A stretch of 64,000 nucleotides of DNA from Chitinophaga sp. CB10 (GCA_001870995.2 MLAV02000017.1:1-64000), one strand, 5' to 3'. Numbered from the stretch's first letter, positions 36,908-45,610 are shown. Translations and numbers: made by a program. The notes: generated by a model from the letters alone, not told the origin.

Positions 36908-39622
36908 TTAGTGTGTTTGATTGATATTGGATGCTGTTGTTTTTGGTTGATCGCCTGCACCTGATCTTACAGTGGCTTCCAGTTGAAGGATCCTTTGCGT
37001 CAGGGCTTCCATGTTGCGCAGCGCGGCTTTCAGCTCTTCGTTTTCTTTCCGCAGTGTAGCCAGATCCGTTACCTGAGAAACCAGTTTTTGGTTGACTGAT
37101 TGTAGTGCTTCGCAGCGTTTGTTGAGCGCCTGCAGCATGATGAGCATAATGCCGTCCATATCTCCACTGTTTATAAGGGTGTCGCAACCAATTTTACCGT
37201 ACCTGTCTTTTCCGAACGCGGCGAAAATTTCCTGTGCAAACGGGCCGTAGTGCCGGTATTCCGCCGGGGAAAAGGATTTGTAGTTCCAGGATCCGAGCCG
37301 TAGCTGGCTGAGCTTTTGGAGGAATTCCTCTCCATCGGCCGCCAGGAACTTTTCCTTTTTGGTGGAGTCGGATACTGCGCTCCAGGAGCTGCTGCCTGGC
37401 ACCAGTTCCGCGCCGACTGCCGCGGGGCCTGCCTGGGTGTAAAACCTGTACCCGCCTGCGTACCTGGCTACAAACTGGTTGGCCTGCGTATTCACTACTA
37501 CGTCCGTTCCTGAGTTGTCGCCCATCACCATGGCGCCGCTATAACCGGCGTTTTTAGCGTACCGGCCTATTGCGATGCTATAATCGCCGTCGGCTGCTAC
37601 TGTATCGCCCAGGGCTACTGCGCTCAATTTGGAAGCATAGCACCTGGTGCCGATGGTAACGGAGCCGGAGCCGCTGGCTTCATTGGCCCTGCCGAGCGCA
37701 ATGCTGGTGTAGCCGGAGGAAACGATGGCGTCGCCTACGGCCAGGCTGCCAAAACCGCTGGCGGTTACGTTGGTGCCAAAGGCAACGGAGTACAGCCCGG
37801 TATGGGCGTCGTCCCATTCGTTAGTAACGGCCTTGCCTGCACGAAAACTTGCTTTGCCGGGGTACCACATCATTCTCCATCCCGGCGCGGCAGATGGGAT
37901 GCTGCCGGTGGCTAGTTGCCCTGCTGCGTACAAGCCCCCGTAATCGTCCACTACGAAGGTGGAGTTAACGGGTCCGAGGCCTCCCGGATTAGTGGAAAGG
38001 GTGAGCTTTCCGACGTCGTCCAGGTTAATTCCTGTATTAGCCGGCTGGTTGGTCAGTTTAAAACCGCGCAGCTGGATGTTGGTAGTGGCAATGTGGTTAC
38101 CGAGGTTATCGCCGGTGAGGTTTCCCGGTATCCAGTCAGTGCCGTTAAATACCAGTCCCTGGCCATTTACAGGAGGGGTTGGGGAGACGTTAATGCCGCG
38201 GATGCCGGCTACCATCGGATTGGGGTAGGTACCGGTGAGGTCGCCTCCGGCTGCGCCGGTAAGGCTGCCTGCCGGCCCTACTGGTCCTTGAGGTCCTGCC
38301 GGTCCGATTGCTCCTGTAGCGCCGACGGGTCCCTGTGGTCCTGCGGGTCCTTGCGGGCCTGTTGCCCCGGCGGGTCCGGCTGGTCCCATTGGGCCGGTTA
38401 GTCCAACGGGGCCGGGGATGCCCTGGTCGCCTTTAGGTCCGGCTGGTCCTGCGGGGCCCATTGGTCCCTGGATGCCGTCATCGCCTTTGAGACCTTGCGG
38501 GCCTTGAGGGCCAGTTGGGCCGGTGGCGCCGGTGAGGCCAATCATGCCTTGGGGGCCTGTGAGGCCTTGTTCGCCTTGTGGGCCTTGGGGGCCTTGGGGG
38601 CCGGCTGGTCCTGCGGGGCCTTGTATGCCGGGGTCACCTTTGGGGCCTGCGGGGCCGGTGATGCCGGTGGGGCCTATGTCGCCTTTATCTCCTTTATCGC
38701 CTTTGAGGCCTTGAGGGCCGGTGGCGCCGGTGAGGCCGATCATGCCTTGGGGGCCTGTGAGGCCTTGTTCGCCTTGTGGGCCTTGTGGGCCTTGGGGGCC
38801 GGCTGGTCCTGCGGGGCCTTGTATGCCGGGGTCACCTTTCGGGCCTGTGGGGCCGGTGATGCCAGCGGGGCCTGTGTCGCCTTTATCTCCTTTATCTCCT
38901 TTATCTCCTTTATCGCCTTTGAGGCCTTGGGGGCCGGTAAGGCCGGTGATGCCTTGCGGGCCAGGATCACCTTTAGGTCCTGGATCACCTTTAAGCCCCG
39001 CCGGTCCCGCAACACCTGCTGGTCCTGGATCTCCTTTAGGTCCCGCTGGTCCCGCCGGCCCTGCAACACCTGCTGGTCCTGGATCTCCTTTAGGTCCCGC
39101 TGGTCCCGCCGGCCCTGCAACACCTGCTGGTCCTGCATCGCCTTTAGGTCCCGCCGGGCCCGCCGGCCCTTGCACTCCCTGCAGGCCCCGGGGTCCGGGA
39201 GTCCCCGCGTTGGCGGCATACAGGGCATAAGGCACCGCAAATAACTGGGCAGTACCCAATTCGCTGTAACTGCCACCATTGATGGCCACCTCTACCCGCA
39301 GGTATTGGTTGGTGTTTGCCCAGGGAATAGCTGCAAAAGAGCCATTGGTAGGGGTTCCGGTACCAATCTGCGTCGTAAATAAGCCCAGTTGATTCGTTAT
39401 TAAATCGTGTGTTTCCTGGTATTGGACCTGGCCACCGGGAGAGTTGTCCAATACGGAGAAACGTATCTTTATCGGCTGGTTAGGAACTGCGGTACCATTT
39501 GCATTACGAACTACCGCTTGATAATTAATGCCGCCCATACCGCTTTGGGCTTTGGTTTGCTGAGGTTGAAACAGGCATATGCATGCGATCAGCAGGCATA
39601 AAACCCTAAGGGAACTTTTCAT
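36908..39622 (-). CDS. Collagen-like fibre protein with YadA-like head and S74-type chaperone domain
   Basis: A 904-aa protein: signal peptide (1-25), the same N-terminal module as the other collagen-like protein (GINYQAVVRNANGTAVPN), and a long Gly-X-Y stalk (about 139-451) with charged GPKGDPG and GDKGDKG triplets. Next come YadA-head-like beta-roll repeats (about 625-720; AFGTNVTASGFGSLAVGD, TSIALGRANEASGSGSVTIG). A C-terminal domain resembling the peptidase S74 intramolecular chaperone follows (VSDSTKKEKF; LGSWNYKSF; YGPFAQEI), then a coiled coil. All these parts trimerise in known proteins, so a trimeric fibre is likely (inference). First gene of the operon. Confidence 0.88.
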   Translation of the reverse strand: MKSSLRVLCLLIACICLFQPQQTKAQSGMGGINYQAVVRNANGTAVPNQPIKIRFSVLDNSPGGQVQYQETHDLITNQLGLFTTQIGTGTPTNGSFAAIPWANTNQYLRVEVAINGGSYSELGTAQLFAVPYALYAANAGTPGPRGLQGVQGPAGPAGPKGDAGPAGVAGPAGPAGPKGDPGPAGVAGPAGPAGPKGDPGPAGVAGPAGLKGDPGPKGDPGPQGITGLTGPQGLKGDKGDKGDKGDKGDTGPAGITGPTGPKGDPGIQGPAGPAGPQGPQGPQGEQGLTGPQGMIGLTGATGPQGLKGDKGDKGDIGPTGITGPAGPKGDPGIQGPAGPAGPQGPQGPQGEQGLTGPQGMIGLTGATGPTGPQGPQGLKGDDGIQGPMGPAGPAGPKGDQGIPGPVGLTGPMGPAGPAGATGPQGPAGPQGPVGATGAIGPAGPQGPVGPAGSLTGAAGGDLTGTYPNPMVAGIRGINVSPTPPVNGQGLVFNGTDWIPGNLTGDNLGNHIATTNIQLRGFKLTNQPANTGINLDDVGKLTLSTNPGGLGPVNSTFVVDDYGGLYAAGQLATGSIPSAAPGWRMMWYPGKASFRAGKAVTNEWDDAHTGLYSVAFGTNVTASGFGSLAVGDAIVSSGYTSIALGRANEASGSGSVTIGTRCYASKLSAVALGDTVAADGDYSIAIGRYAKNAGYSGAMVMGDNSGTDVVVNTQANQFVARYAGGYRFYTQAGPAAVGAELVPGSSSWSAVSDSTKKEKFLAADGEEFLQKLSQLRLGSWNYKSFSPAEYRHYGPFAQEIFAAFGKDRYGKIGCDTLINSGDMDGIMLIMLQALNKRCEALQSVNQKLVSQVTDLATLRKENEELKAALRNMEALTQRILQLEATVRSGAGDQPKTTASNINQTH

Positions 39623-40206
39623 TTTGCAGAAGTTTTCTTTCTATGGAATGGGATTAAACTCTTGCTCGTTGTGTCCTTCTGCGTAGAATAAATGGAATTG
39701 CGGGGCGCCACAATGCACACAAAGTCAACCTGTTATTGCGCCGGCAAAAACGGTATCATGTGCTAATGCATAAAAGAAATTACATGCTATCTGTCTGACT
39801 TGATGTTGCTCCAACTAAGCCCATTGTGCAATGCAGGGGTCCTCTCGTTTCGATTTTGGTAAAACTCGGGGTCAGGATAAAATGATACAGAATAAGTAGT
39901 AATCTTACATATGTGCATTAGATTTGAATAAACAAATACGGTTTCCCGTGTTTAAACACTCATCATGCTGATTTCCAGTCAATAGTTATCACCCGTCCCA
40001 ATGGAACATAAAAAACTGCAAAAATGTTCTCTAAATTATCAAAACAATTATTACTCCGTTGAGAATAAATGAAATACGGCAGCAAATTTTCCAAATCCGG
40101 TTGATTTTTGCCGGTTAGTGGCTACCGGGAAAAAATCCCGAAATTCGTTAAGGAATAAATAACACTATCGCAGGTCAGCGCGTTTTATTTATTACGAAAA
40201 AAAGAT
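39623..40206. other. Intergenic region between divergent collagen-like operon and fusA
   Basis: I see no supportable gene. The collagen operon promoter should lie near 39640-39720 and the fusA promoter at the right end; I find no clear -7 box for the former. Confidence 0.5.
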
Positions 40207-40214
40207 TACCTTTG
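40207..40214 (+). promoter_or_regulatory. -7 box of fusA promoter
   Basis: TACCTTTG matches TAnnTTTG exactly, 35 bp before the fusA ATG. A T-rich tract lies at the -33 position without a clear TTG. Confidence 0.75.
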
Positions 40215-40249
40215 CGCCCTAAATTGCATTATTTAGTCATTTTAATATT

Positions 40250-42394
40250 ATGGCAGACTTAAAATTTCAAAGGAACTTTGGTATTGCGGCGCACATTGAT
40301 GCGGGTAAAACCACTACCACAGAGCGTATCCTGTATTATACAGGTAAATCCCATAAGATTGGTGAGGTACACGAAGGTGCTGCAACCATGGACTGGATGG
40401 CACAGGAGCAGGAGAGAGGTATTACCATTACATCTGCTGCTACCACTTGTTTTTGGAATTTCCCAACTTTACAAGGTAAGCCACAACCAGATACTAAACA
40501 ATATAAATTCAACATCATCGATACTCCGGGCCACGTGGACTTTACCGTAGAGGTAGAGCGTTCCCTCCGTGTACTGGATGGTCTGGTGGCACTGTTCTGC
40601 GCCGTATCCGGCGTTGAGCCTCAGTCTGAAACCGTTTGGCGCCAGGCTAACCGCTACCGCGTACCACGTATCGGTTTCGTTAACAAAATGGACCGTGCAG
40701 GTGCTGACTTCCTGAACGTAGTTAAACAGGTTAAAGAAATGCTGGGCGCTAACCCTGTTCCTTTAACCCTGCCTATCGGCGCTGAAGATACCTTCAAAGG
40801 CGTGGTTGACCTGATCACCATGAAAGGTATCATCTGGGACGAAGAAGGTAAAGGTGCTACCTACCAGGAAATCGACATCCCTGCTGATATGGTGGACGAA
40901 GCCAACGAGTGGAGAGCTAAACTGGTTGAGGCAGTTGCTGACTACGATGATAAACTGATGGAGAAATTCTTCGATGATCCTAACACCATCACCGAAACTG
41001 AAATCCACGAAGCTATCCGTAAAGCGACTATCGACATCGCTATCATCCCAATGATGTGCGGTTCTTCCTTCAAAAACAAAGGTGTACAGAAAATGCTGGA
41101 TGCGGTTTGCCGCTACCTGCCTTCTCCACTGGATGTTGAGGCCGTTAAAGGTACCAACCCTGACACTGGCGAAGATATCGAGCGTAAACCAGATGCAAAA
41201 GAACCATTCGCTGCACTGGCGTTCAAAATCATGACCGATCCTTTCGTAGGTCGTCTGGCGTTCTTCCGCGCTTACTCCGGTCACCTCGATGCAGGTTCTT
41301 ACGTTCTCAATACCCGTACCGGTAAAAACGAGCGTATCTCCCGTATCATGCAGATGCACGCTAACAAACAGAACCCTATCGATTTCATCGAAGCTGGTGA
41401 TATCGGTGCGGCTGTAGGTTTTAAAGATATCAAAACCGGTGATACCCTGTGCGATGAGAACCATCCAATCGTACTGGAATCCATGACCTTCCCTGAGCCG
41501 GTAATCTCCATCGCTATCGAGCCTAAAACTCAGGCTGATGTGGATAAAATGGGTATGGCCATCGCTAAACTGGTAGAAGAAGATCCTACCCTGAAAGCGA
41601 AAACTGACGAAGAAACCGGTCAGACCGTTCTCTCCGGTATGGGTGAGCTCCACCTCGAAATCATCGTTGACCGTATGAAACGTGAGTTCAAGGTTGAAGT
41701 AAACCAGGGTGCGCCTCAGGTTGCTTACAAAGAAGCCCTGACTGCGAAAGTTGAACACCGCGAAACGTTCAAGAAACAAACCGGTGGTAAAGGTAAATTC
41801 GCTGACATCCAGGTTGAAATCGGCCCTGCTGACGCTGAATGGCTGAAAGAAAACGACGGTAAATCATTCCAGTTCATCAACGATATCTTCGGTGGATCTA
41901 TTCCAAAAGAATTTATCCCTGCGGTTCAGAAAGGCTTCGAAGCTTCCATGAACCAGGGCGTACTGGCTAACTACCCGCTCGTAAACCTGAAAGTTCGTCT
42001 GTTCGACGGTGGCTTCCACGCGGTGGACTCCGATGCGATGTCTTTCGAACTTTGTGCAAAACAAGCTTTCCGTGAAGCTGCCCGCAAAGCTAAACCAGTT
42101 CTGCTGGAGCCAATCATGAAAGTGGAAGTTCAAACTCCTGATCAGTACATGGGTGACGTAACAGGTGACCTGAACCGTCGTCGTGGTATGCTGGAAGGTA
42201 TGGACTCCAAAAACGGTGTACAGGTAATTAAAGCAAAAGTTCCACTGAGCGAAATGTTCGGTTACGTAACTCAGCTGCGTTCCCTGTCTTCCGGTCGCGC
42301 TACTTCCATCATGGAATTCTCTCACTATGCTCCGGCTCCAAACAACGTTGCTGAAGAAGTGATCGCGAAAGTTAAAGGAAAAGTAAACGCTTAA
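40250..42394 (+). CDS. fusA: Elongation factor G
   Basis: A 714-aa translational GTPase that moves tRNAs and mRNA through the ribosome. The P-loop is in AAHIDAGKTTTTERILYYTG, the switch II motif is DTPGHVDF and the G4 motif NKMD; domains II-V follow. It has its own promoter and terminator and so is monocistronic here. The tuf gene is not next to it. Confidence 0.99.
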   Translation: MADLKFQRNFGIAAHIDAGKTTTTERILYYTGKSHKIGEVHEGAATMDWMAQEQERGITITSAATTCFWNFPTLQGKPQPDTKQYKFNIIDTPGHVDFTVEVERSLRVLDGLVALFCAVSGVEPQSETVWRQANRYRVPRIGFVNKMDRAGADFLNVVKQVKEMLGANPVPLTLPIGAEDTFKGVVDLITMKGIIWDEEGKGATYQEIDIPADMVDEANEWRAKLVEAVADYDDKLMEKFFDDPNTITETEIHEAIRKATIDIAIIPMMCGSSFKNKGVQKMLDAVCRYLPSPLDVEAVKGTNPDTGEDIERKPDAKEPFAALAFKIMTDPFVGRLAFFRAYSGHLDAGSYVLNTRTGKNERISRIMQMHANKQNPIDFIEAGDIGAAVGFKDIKTGDTLCDENHPIVLESMTFPEPVISIAIEPKTQADVDKMGMAIAKLVEEDPTLKAKTDEETGQTVLSGMGELHLEIIVDRMKREFKVEVNQGAPQVAYKEALTAKVEHRETFKKQTGGKGKFADIQVEIGPADAEWLKENDGKSFQFINDIFGGSIPKEFIPAVQKGFEASMNQGVLANYPLVNLKVRLFDGGFHAVDSDAMSFELCAKQAFREAARKAKPVLLEPIMKVEVQTPDQYMGDVTGDLNRRRGMLEGMDSKNGVQVIKAKVPLSEMFGYVTQLRSLSSGRATSIMEFSHYAPAPNNVAEEVIAKVKGKVNA

Positions 42395-42418
42395 TCTCTA
42401 AGCGAAACGTATATCCTA

Positions 42419-42452
42419 AAGGGTGTCCCGGTTTACCGGGACACCCTTTTTC
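42419..42452 (+). terminator. Terminator of fusA
   Basis: AAGGGTGTCCCGG / CCGGGACACCCTT, 4-nt loop TTTA, then Ts. It isolates fusA from downstream genes. Confidence 0.95.
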
Positions 42453-42480
42453 TTTGTCCTGCCATCCCCCTAAAATGCTA

Positions 42481-42582
42481 TTGCAGTTGCAGTGTATTTG
42501 AGTATTTTAGATGTAATAACCTGCAACTGATAAATGCTTTTTTGCCTGCCAGGGTTTTCGGATTTCCGGGAGCCCTTTTTTT
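42481..42582 (+). promoter_or_regulatory. Promoter followed by an early terminator hairpin, upstream of the glycosyltransferase
   Basis: TTG at 42481-42483, 19-nt spacer, then TATTTTAG at 42503-42510 (near TAnnTTTG). About 42 nt further, GGGTTTTCGG pairs with CCGGGAGCCC (42552-42575; 10 bp with three G-U pairs) and is followed by seven Ts (42576-42582), still 90 bp before the next gene. This is either an attenuator or the end of a short RNA of about 65 nt. Confidence 0.45.
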
Positions 42583-42672
42583 ATGCCCGCAATAGAGGGG
42601 ATCGCTTCTTTAAACGTCAATAGGATAACATGCGACAATAACCTGCATTAATTACTGATAGCCAATTGATCT

Positions 42673-43458
42673 ATGTCCTTGTCATTGACGATATCTGCAC
42701 CTCCTGCAACTGTTATAATAAATCCGGTGGAACCGGATATTCTCACTACTGGCCTCGACCTTATCCTGCCGTGCTGGAACCCGTCGGGGCAGTGGGTGGA
42801 ATCCCTGATTCGCCACTACCATGAGCTGACCTCCCTGATGCCGGAGGTACCGGTACAACTCATACTGGTAAACGACGGCTCCCGGGAAAATTTTACCTCC
42901 CAGCATATTGCCTGGCTGGAAGCTGCTATCCCGGGGATTATTATTGTAGACAATAAAGTCAACAGGGGGAAGGGGTACGCGGTAAGGTCCGGCGTAAAGC
43001 ATGCGCGGCATGCCTACCAGGTATATACCGACCTGGACTTCCCATTCGGGGTCAGGGCTGTCAAGCAGGTGTACGATGCCCTGTGCCAGGGCACCGATAT
43101 CGTTGCCGGAGAAAGGGGAGAAGCGTACCTTCGGGAGCTGCCCCGCAAACGGAGGATGATTACCCGCATCAGCAGGGCCATGAACCGCTTTATCCTCCGC
43201 CTGAAGGTGGACGATGCCCAGGCAGGTTTAAAGGGCTTTAACCGCCGCGGAAAGGACGTGCTGCTGCAAACGGAGATAGATGGCTTCCTGTACGACAGCG
43301 AGTTTATTTACAAGGCAGGGAAGTACCCGCGGCTCAAGATGAGTACAGTGCCGGTGCTGTGCCGCCCTGATATCAGGTTTTCAGCTTTTCGCACCAAATT
43401 GCTGTTGAAAGAGCTGCGTAACTACTTAAAAATCATCACGAGTACAAATATTTCATAG
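42673..43458 (+). CDS. Family 2 glycosyltransferase (polyprenyl-phosphate type)
   Basis: A 261-aa GT-A enzyme: LILPCWNPSGQW at the nucleotide-binding end, VNDGSRENF, the RGKGYAVRSGVKHA segment and a DLDFP motif in place of DxD. The pattern resembles dolichyl/undecaprenyl-phosphate sugar transferases, but there are no C-terminal membrane spans. It is followed 10 bp later by a polysaccharide deacetylase, so the two probably act on one glycan or glycolipid. Confidence 0.88.
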   Translation: MSLSLTISAPPATVIINPVEPDILTTGLDLILPCWNPSGQWVESLIRHYHELTSLMPEVPVQLILVNDGSRENFTSQHIAWLEAAIPGIIIVDNKVNRGKGYAVRSGVKHARHAYQVYTDLDFPFGVRAVKQVYDALCQGTDIVAGERGEAYLRELPRKRRMITRISRAMNRFILRLKVDDAQAGLKGFNRRGKDVLLQTEIDGFLYDSEFIYKAGKYPRLKMSTVPVLCRPDIRFSAFRTKLLLKELRNYLKIITSTNIS

Positions 43459-43468
43459 ACAGCCCTAT

Positions 43469-44245
43469 ATGTATAGTAAGAAACGGATATTGATAAGTGT
43501 GGACGTAGAAGAATTCGATATCCCTGAAGAATTTGGCCAACAGGTATCCCTGCAGGAGAAACTGGAAGTTTCCCGTAGGGGATTGATGAGAACCCTTCAA
43601 CTTTTTGATAAGTATGAGGTCAGGGCCACCTTCTTTATTACTGCATACTGGGCGCAGCACTTCCCGGAGCTGGTAAGGCAGATAGCGGCAAAACATGAAA
43701 TAGCTTCCCACGCCTATTACCACAGTTCCTTCTGCGAGGAGGACCTGGAAGGGTCCAGGCTGGCTCTCCAGGAAATCAGCGGCCGGCAGGTTACCGGTTT
43801 CCGCATGCCCAGGTTACGCCCCGTCAGTGAGGAAGCCCTGGTAAAAGCCGGCTATCAGTACGATTCTTCCGTTAACCCTACCTGGCTGCCGGGCCGGTAT
43901 AACAACTGGCACGTCTCCCGGACCATCTTTCGCAACGATCAACTCTGGATTATCCCTTCTTCCGTATCTCCCCTGGTACGATATCCCATCTTCTGGCTGA
44001 GCGTAAAGAATGCGCCCCTGTGGATCACCAGGCATTTCAGCAGGCAGATACTCCGCAAAGACCCCTACCTTTCTTTCTATTTCCACCCATGGGAACTGAC
44101 GGATCTGGGCAATTACCAGCTGCCGGCATATATCCGGAAGGTGAGCGGAGATAAAATGTGCGCTAAATTGGAAGGATTCCTCTCATTCCTTAAAACCCGC
44201 GGCGAATTCTGTACACATGCCGATCTGCTCGCACAGGTAAAATAA
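43469..44245 (+). CDS. Polysaccharide deacetylase family protein (NodB-like)
   Basis: A 258-aa protein with the NodB motif 1 Asp in LISVDVEEFD and the metal-binding His pair in HEIASHAYYH. The FRMPRLRPVSEEAL segment supplies the catalytic Arg region, and FYFHPWEL the C-terminal His. It resembles the deacetylases found in exopolysaccharide clusters. No signal peptide is seen, so it may act in the cytoplasm on a lipid-linked sugar. Confidence 0.88.
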   Translation: MYSKKRILISVDVEEFDIPEEFGQQVSLQEKLEVSRRGLMRTLQLFDKYEVRATFFITAYWAQHFPELVRQIAAKHEIASHAYYHSSFCEEDLEGSRLALQEISGRQVTGFRMPRLRPVSEEALVKAGYQYDSSVNPTWLPGRYNNWHVSRTIFRNDQLWIIPSSVSPLVRYPIFWLSVKNAPLWITRHFSRQILRKDPYLSFYFHPWELTDLGNYQLPAYIRKVSGDKMCAKLEGFLSFLKTRGEFCTHADLLAQVK

Positions 44246-44279
44246 AATTTAACATTTTTTTTCTCTGACATTCAACAAC

Positions 44280-44339
44280 ATGAATGTCAAAACTGTTATT
44301 GACTTAGTTGCTGATTTTATAGCGGCAACCAGTGGGTAA
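44280..44339 (+). CDS. Possible 19-aa peptide with a hairpin over the start codon
   Basis: The ORF MNVKTVIDLVADFIAATSG has an amphipathic look. An 8-bp inverted repeat, GACATTCA and TGAATGTC around ACAACA, covers its ATG. It lacks the leader element of the peptide array 1 kb away. Coding status is unproven. Confidence 0.25.
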   Translation: MNVKTVIDLVADFIAATSG

Positions 44340-44353
44340 GGTTTTGGTGTTTT

Positions 44354-44509
44354 ATGGATGATTGGATATTTAACCTATTCATTTTCAATGCTCCTGAGCC
44401 CTTTCCTGCAAGATCCTGTGAAGAGAGAGAGGAGGCGGACAGCCTGATTTATTCCTACCTGAAATATTATAATTCCATCGTCAATCAGCATGTCATTCAT
44501 TCAAATTAA
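44354..44509 (+). CDS. Small hypothetical protein (51 aa)
   Basis: A 51-aa ORF starting MDDWIFNLFIFNAPEP and ending YYNSIVNQHVIHSN. It stops 10 bp before the next gene. I recognise no family; the mixed acidic and aromatic composition and lack of signal peptide suggest a cytoplasmic peptide if real. Confidence 0.35.
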   Translation: MDDWIFNLFIFNAPEPFPARSCEEREEADSLIYSYLKYYNSIVNQHVIHSN

Positions 44510-44519
44510 AAATTAGACC

Positions 44520-45116
44520 ATGAAAAAAATTCGTCTCTTAACCCTGGTATTATTAACCCTGATGTTCGGCACAGCAAAAGCACAGATCCAAAAAGGCAAT
44601 CTCATGGTTGGCTCCGAAATTACTGATCTGGGATTTTTGTTTCAGAACAGCAGTACTGTATTTCATTTTAATCTCAATCCTAAAATTGGCTGGTTTATAA
44701 AAGACGGTCTTGCCGTGGGCGGTTATGTGGATTTCGGCCTGGCTACCGCCAAAGATGCCGGTTCTGATGTAAACTACGGTATTGGCGCGTTTGCCCGTTA
44801 CTACATTGAGGACAGGAATGTGCGCAAGCTGGAATTCAGCAAGCGTACGCGCTTCTTTGTAGAAGGTAATGCCGGCTTTGCGGGCAGGAACCCGGCAAGC
44901 GGCGCTTCCACCAACGGGGTGAACCTGGGTCTTTCTCCCGGTATTTCCTATTTCATCACGCCTAATATCGGTTTGGATGCGATGCTGAACTGGGATATTA
45001 CCGTGGGTGGCGGCAACAGTACTACGGCCAACAGGCTGGGGCTGAGCCTCGGTTTCCAGATTTTCCTGCCTACTGCCAAAGCGCGGCAGATTTATAAGGA
45101 GGAAATGGGTAAATAA
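44520..45116 (+). CDS. Outer-membrane beta-barrel protein (porin-like family)
   Basis: A 198-aa protein with signal peptide (LLTLVLLTLMFGTAKAQ) and alternating amphipathic strands (FHFNLNPKIGWFIKDGLAVG; GIGAFARYYIED; LGLSLGFQIFLP). It belongs to the small eight-stranded barrel type. A terminator follows, separating it from the peptide array. Confidence 0.85.
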   Translation: MKKIRLLTLVLLTLMFGTAKAQIQKGNLMVGSEITDLGFLFQNSSTVFHFNLNPKIGWFIKDGLAVGGYVDFGLATAKDAGSDVNYGIGAFARYYIEDRNVRKLEFSKRTRFFVEGNAGFAGRNPASGASTNGVNLGLSPGISYFITPNIGLDAMLNWDITVGGGNSTTANRLGLSLGFQIFLPTAKARQIYKEEMGK

Positions 45117-45140
45117 GCAGTTGTTTAGTCTGTTATATGA

Positions 45141-45175
45141 AAAATGGTCCTGGAGATTTCTCCAGGACCATTTTT
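45141..45175 (+). terminator. Terminator of the outer-membrane protein gene
   Basis: ATGGTCCTGGAG / CTCCAGGACCAT with loop ATTT and TTTTT after it. Confidence 0.93.
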
Positions 45176-45205
45176 GTTTTTTTTCATTAGGAGTCCGCAC
45201 TGATG

Positions 45206-45286
45206 GCGGAATGAACAGAATGAATGAAAACGGTCATAAATGAATACACTGAATGAGGGCTATTTACCGGGAAGCCTTTATTTTAG
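45206..45286 (+). promoter_or_regulatory. Promoter module A of the peptide array (TGAA direct repeats and -7-like box)
   Basis: GCGGAATGAACAGAATGAAT begins at 45206; further ATGAATA and TGAATGA repeats follow to 45257. TATTTTAG at 45279-45286 resembles TAnnTTTG. The same order and nearly the same spacing (73 against 71 bp from GCGGA to the box) recur at 45896-45974 ahead of the fourth peptide. The repeats look like binding sites for an activator. Confidence 0.6.
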
Positions 45287-45293
45287 CGATCTG

Positions 45294-45346
45294 CCCGGCA
45301 AAAAGCCGGGAGATTGGGATTGCCGAAAACCAAGAAGAGAGTAGGC
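45294..45346 (+). ncRNA. Leader element 1: start hairpin plus putative pseudoknot
   Basis: Hairpin CCCGGC-AAAAA-GCCGGG (45294-45310), then stem S1 TTGG (45314-45317) with CCAA (45330-45333), and S2 GCC (45322-45324) with GGC (45344-45346). The conserved blocks GCCGAAAACC and AGAGTAGGC are shared by four elements. It ends 22 nt before the ATG of peptide 1. Confidence 0.7.
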
Positions 45347-45368
45347 GGAATAGATAAAAACTGTTGCT

Positions 45369-45431
45369 ATGCTGAACACTATTTTTATGGCAATTGTAAA
45401 ATTTTTGAACACTGTAACTGGCGCACTGTAA
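45369..45431 (+). CDS. Leader-linked amphipathic peptide 1 (20 aa)
   Basis: Encodes MLNTIFMAIVKFLNTVTGAL. Its last 19 residues align without gaps to the other three peptides: LN at core positions 1-2, Gly at 17, one Lys and otherwise hydrophobic. The nearest family in appearance is short membrane-active peptides such as phenol-soluble modulins or type I toxins; that is resemblance only. First of three in unit A. Confidence 0.65.
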   Translation: MLNTIFMAIVKFLNTVTGAL

Positions 45432-45473
45432 TTGGCTGCAGGTAGTGCGTATAAGCTGCTACCGGGCTCAGGC

Positions 45474-45507
45474 CGGGGATTGCCGAAAACCCGCATAAAG
45501 AGTAGGC
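45474..45507 (+). ncRNA. Leader element 2: putative pseudoknot
   Basis: S1 CGGG (45474-45477) with CCCG (45490-45493); S2 GCC (45482-45484) with GGC (45505-45507). It lies inside the transcript of unit A, 42 nt after the stop of peptide 1, with no promoter of its own visible. Ends 20 nt before the next ATG. Confidence 0.7.
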
Positions 45508-45527
45508 AGAAGCAAAATTATCACACA

Positions 45528-45602
45528 ATGATTGTTGATGCATTAAACACCTTTCTGACTGGTCTGCTGGCACTGCTGGTTAGAGCGCTGGGAGGTTTGT
45601 AA
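45528..45602 (+). CDS. Leader-linked amphipathic peptide 2 (24 aa)
   Basis: Starts MIVDA and continues with the family core LNTFLTGLLALLVRALGGL. It has a single Arg and Gly-Gly near the end. The ATG lies 20 nt after leader element 2, and the stop is 8 nt before S1 of element 3. Confidence 0.68.
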   Translation: MIVDALNTFLTGLLALLVRALGGL

Positions 45603-45610
45603 TCCTGCGC

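Noticed and set aside
38270..39205. Dense short repeats as a tandem-repeat array or CRISPR
   Set aside because: They follow the Gly-X-Y codon pattern of the minus-strand collagen stalk and keep 9-bp phase.
40763..41779. Minus-strand 338-codon frame inside fusA
   Set aside because: Antisense shadow of a highly biased, highly expressed gene.
45314..45346. Leader element as a preQ1 riboswitch
   Set aside because: The pseudoknot topology is similar, but the conserved loop and A-rich tail of preQ1-I are absent and the downstream genes are not queuosine-related.
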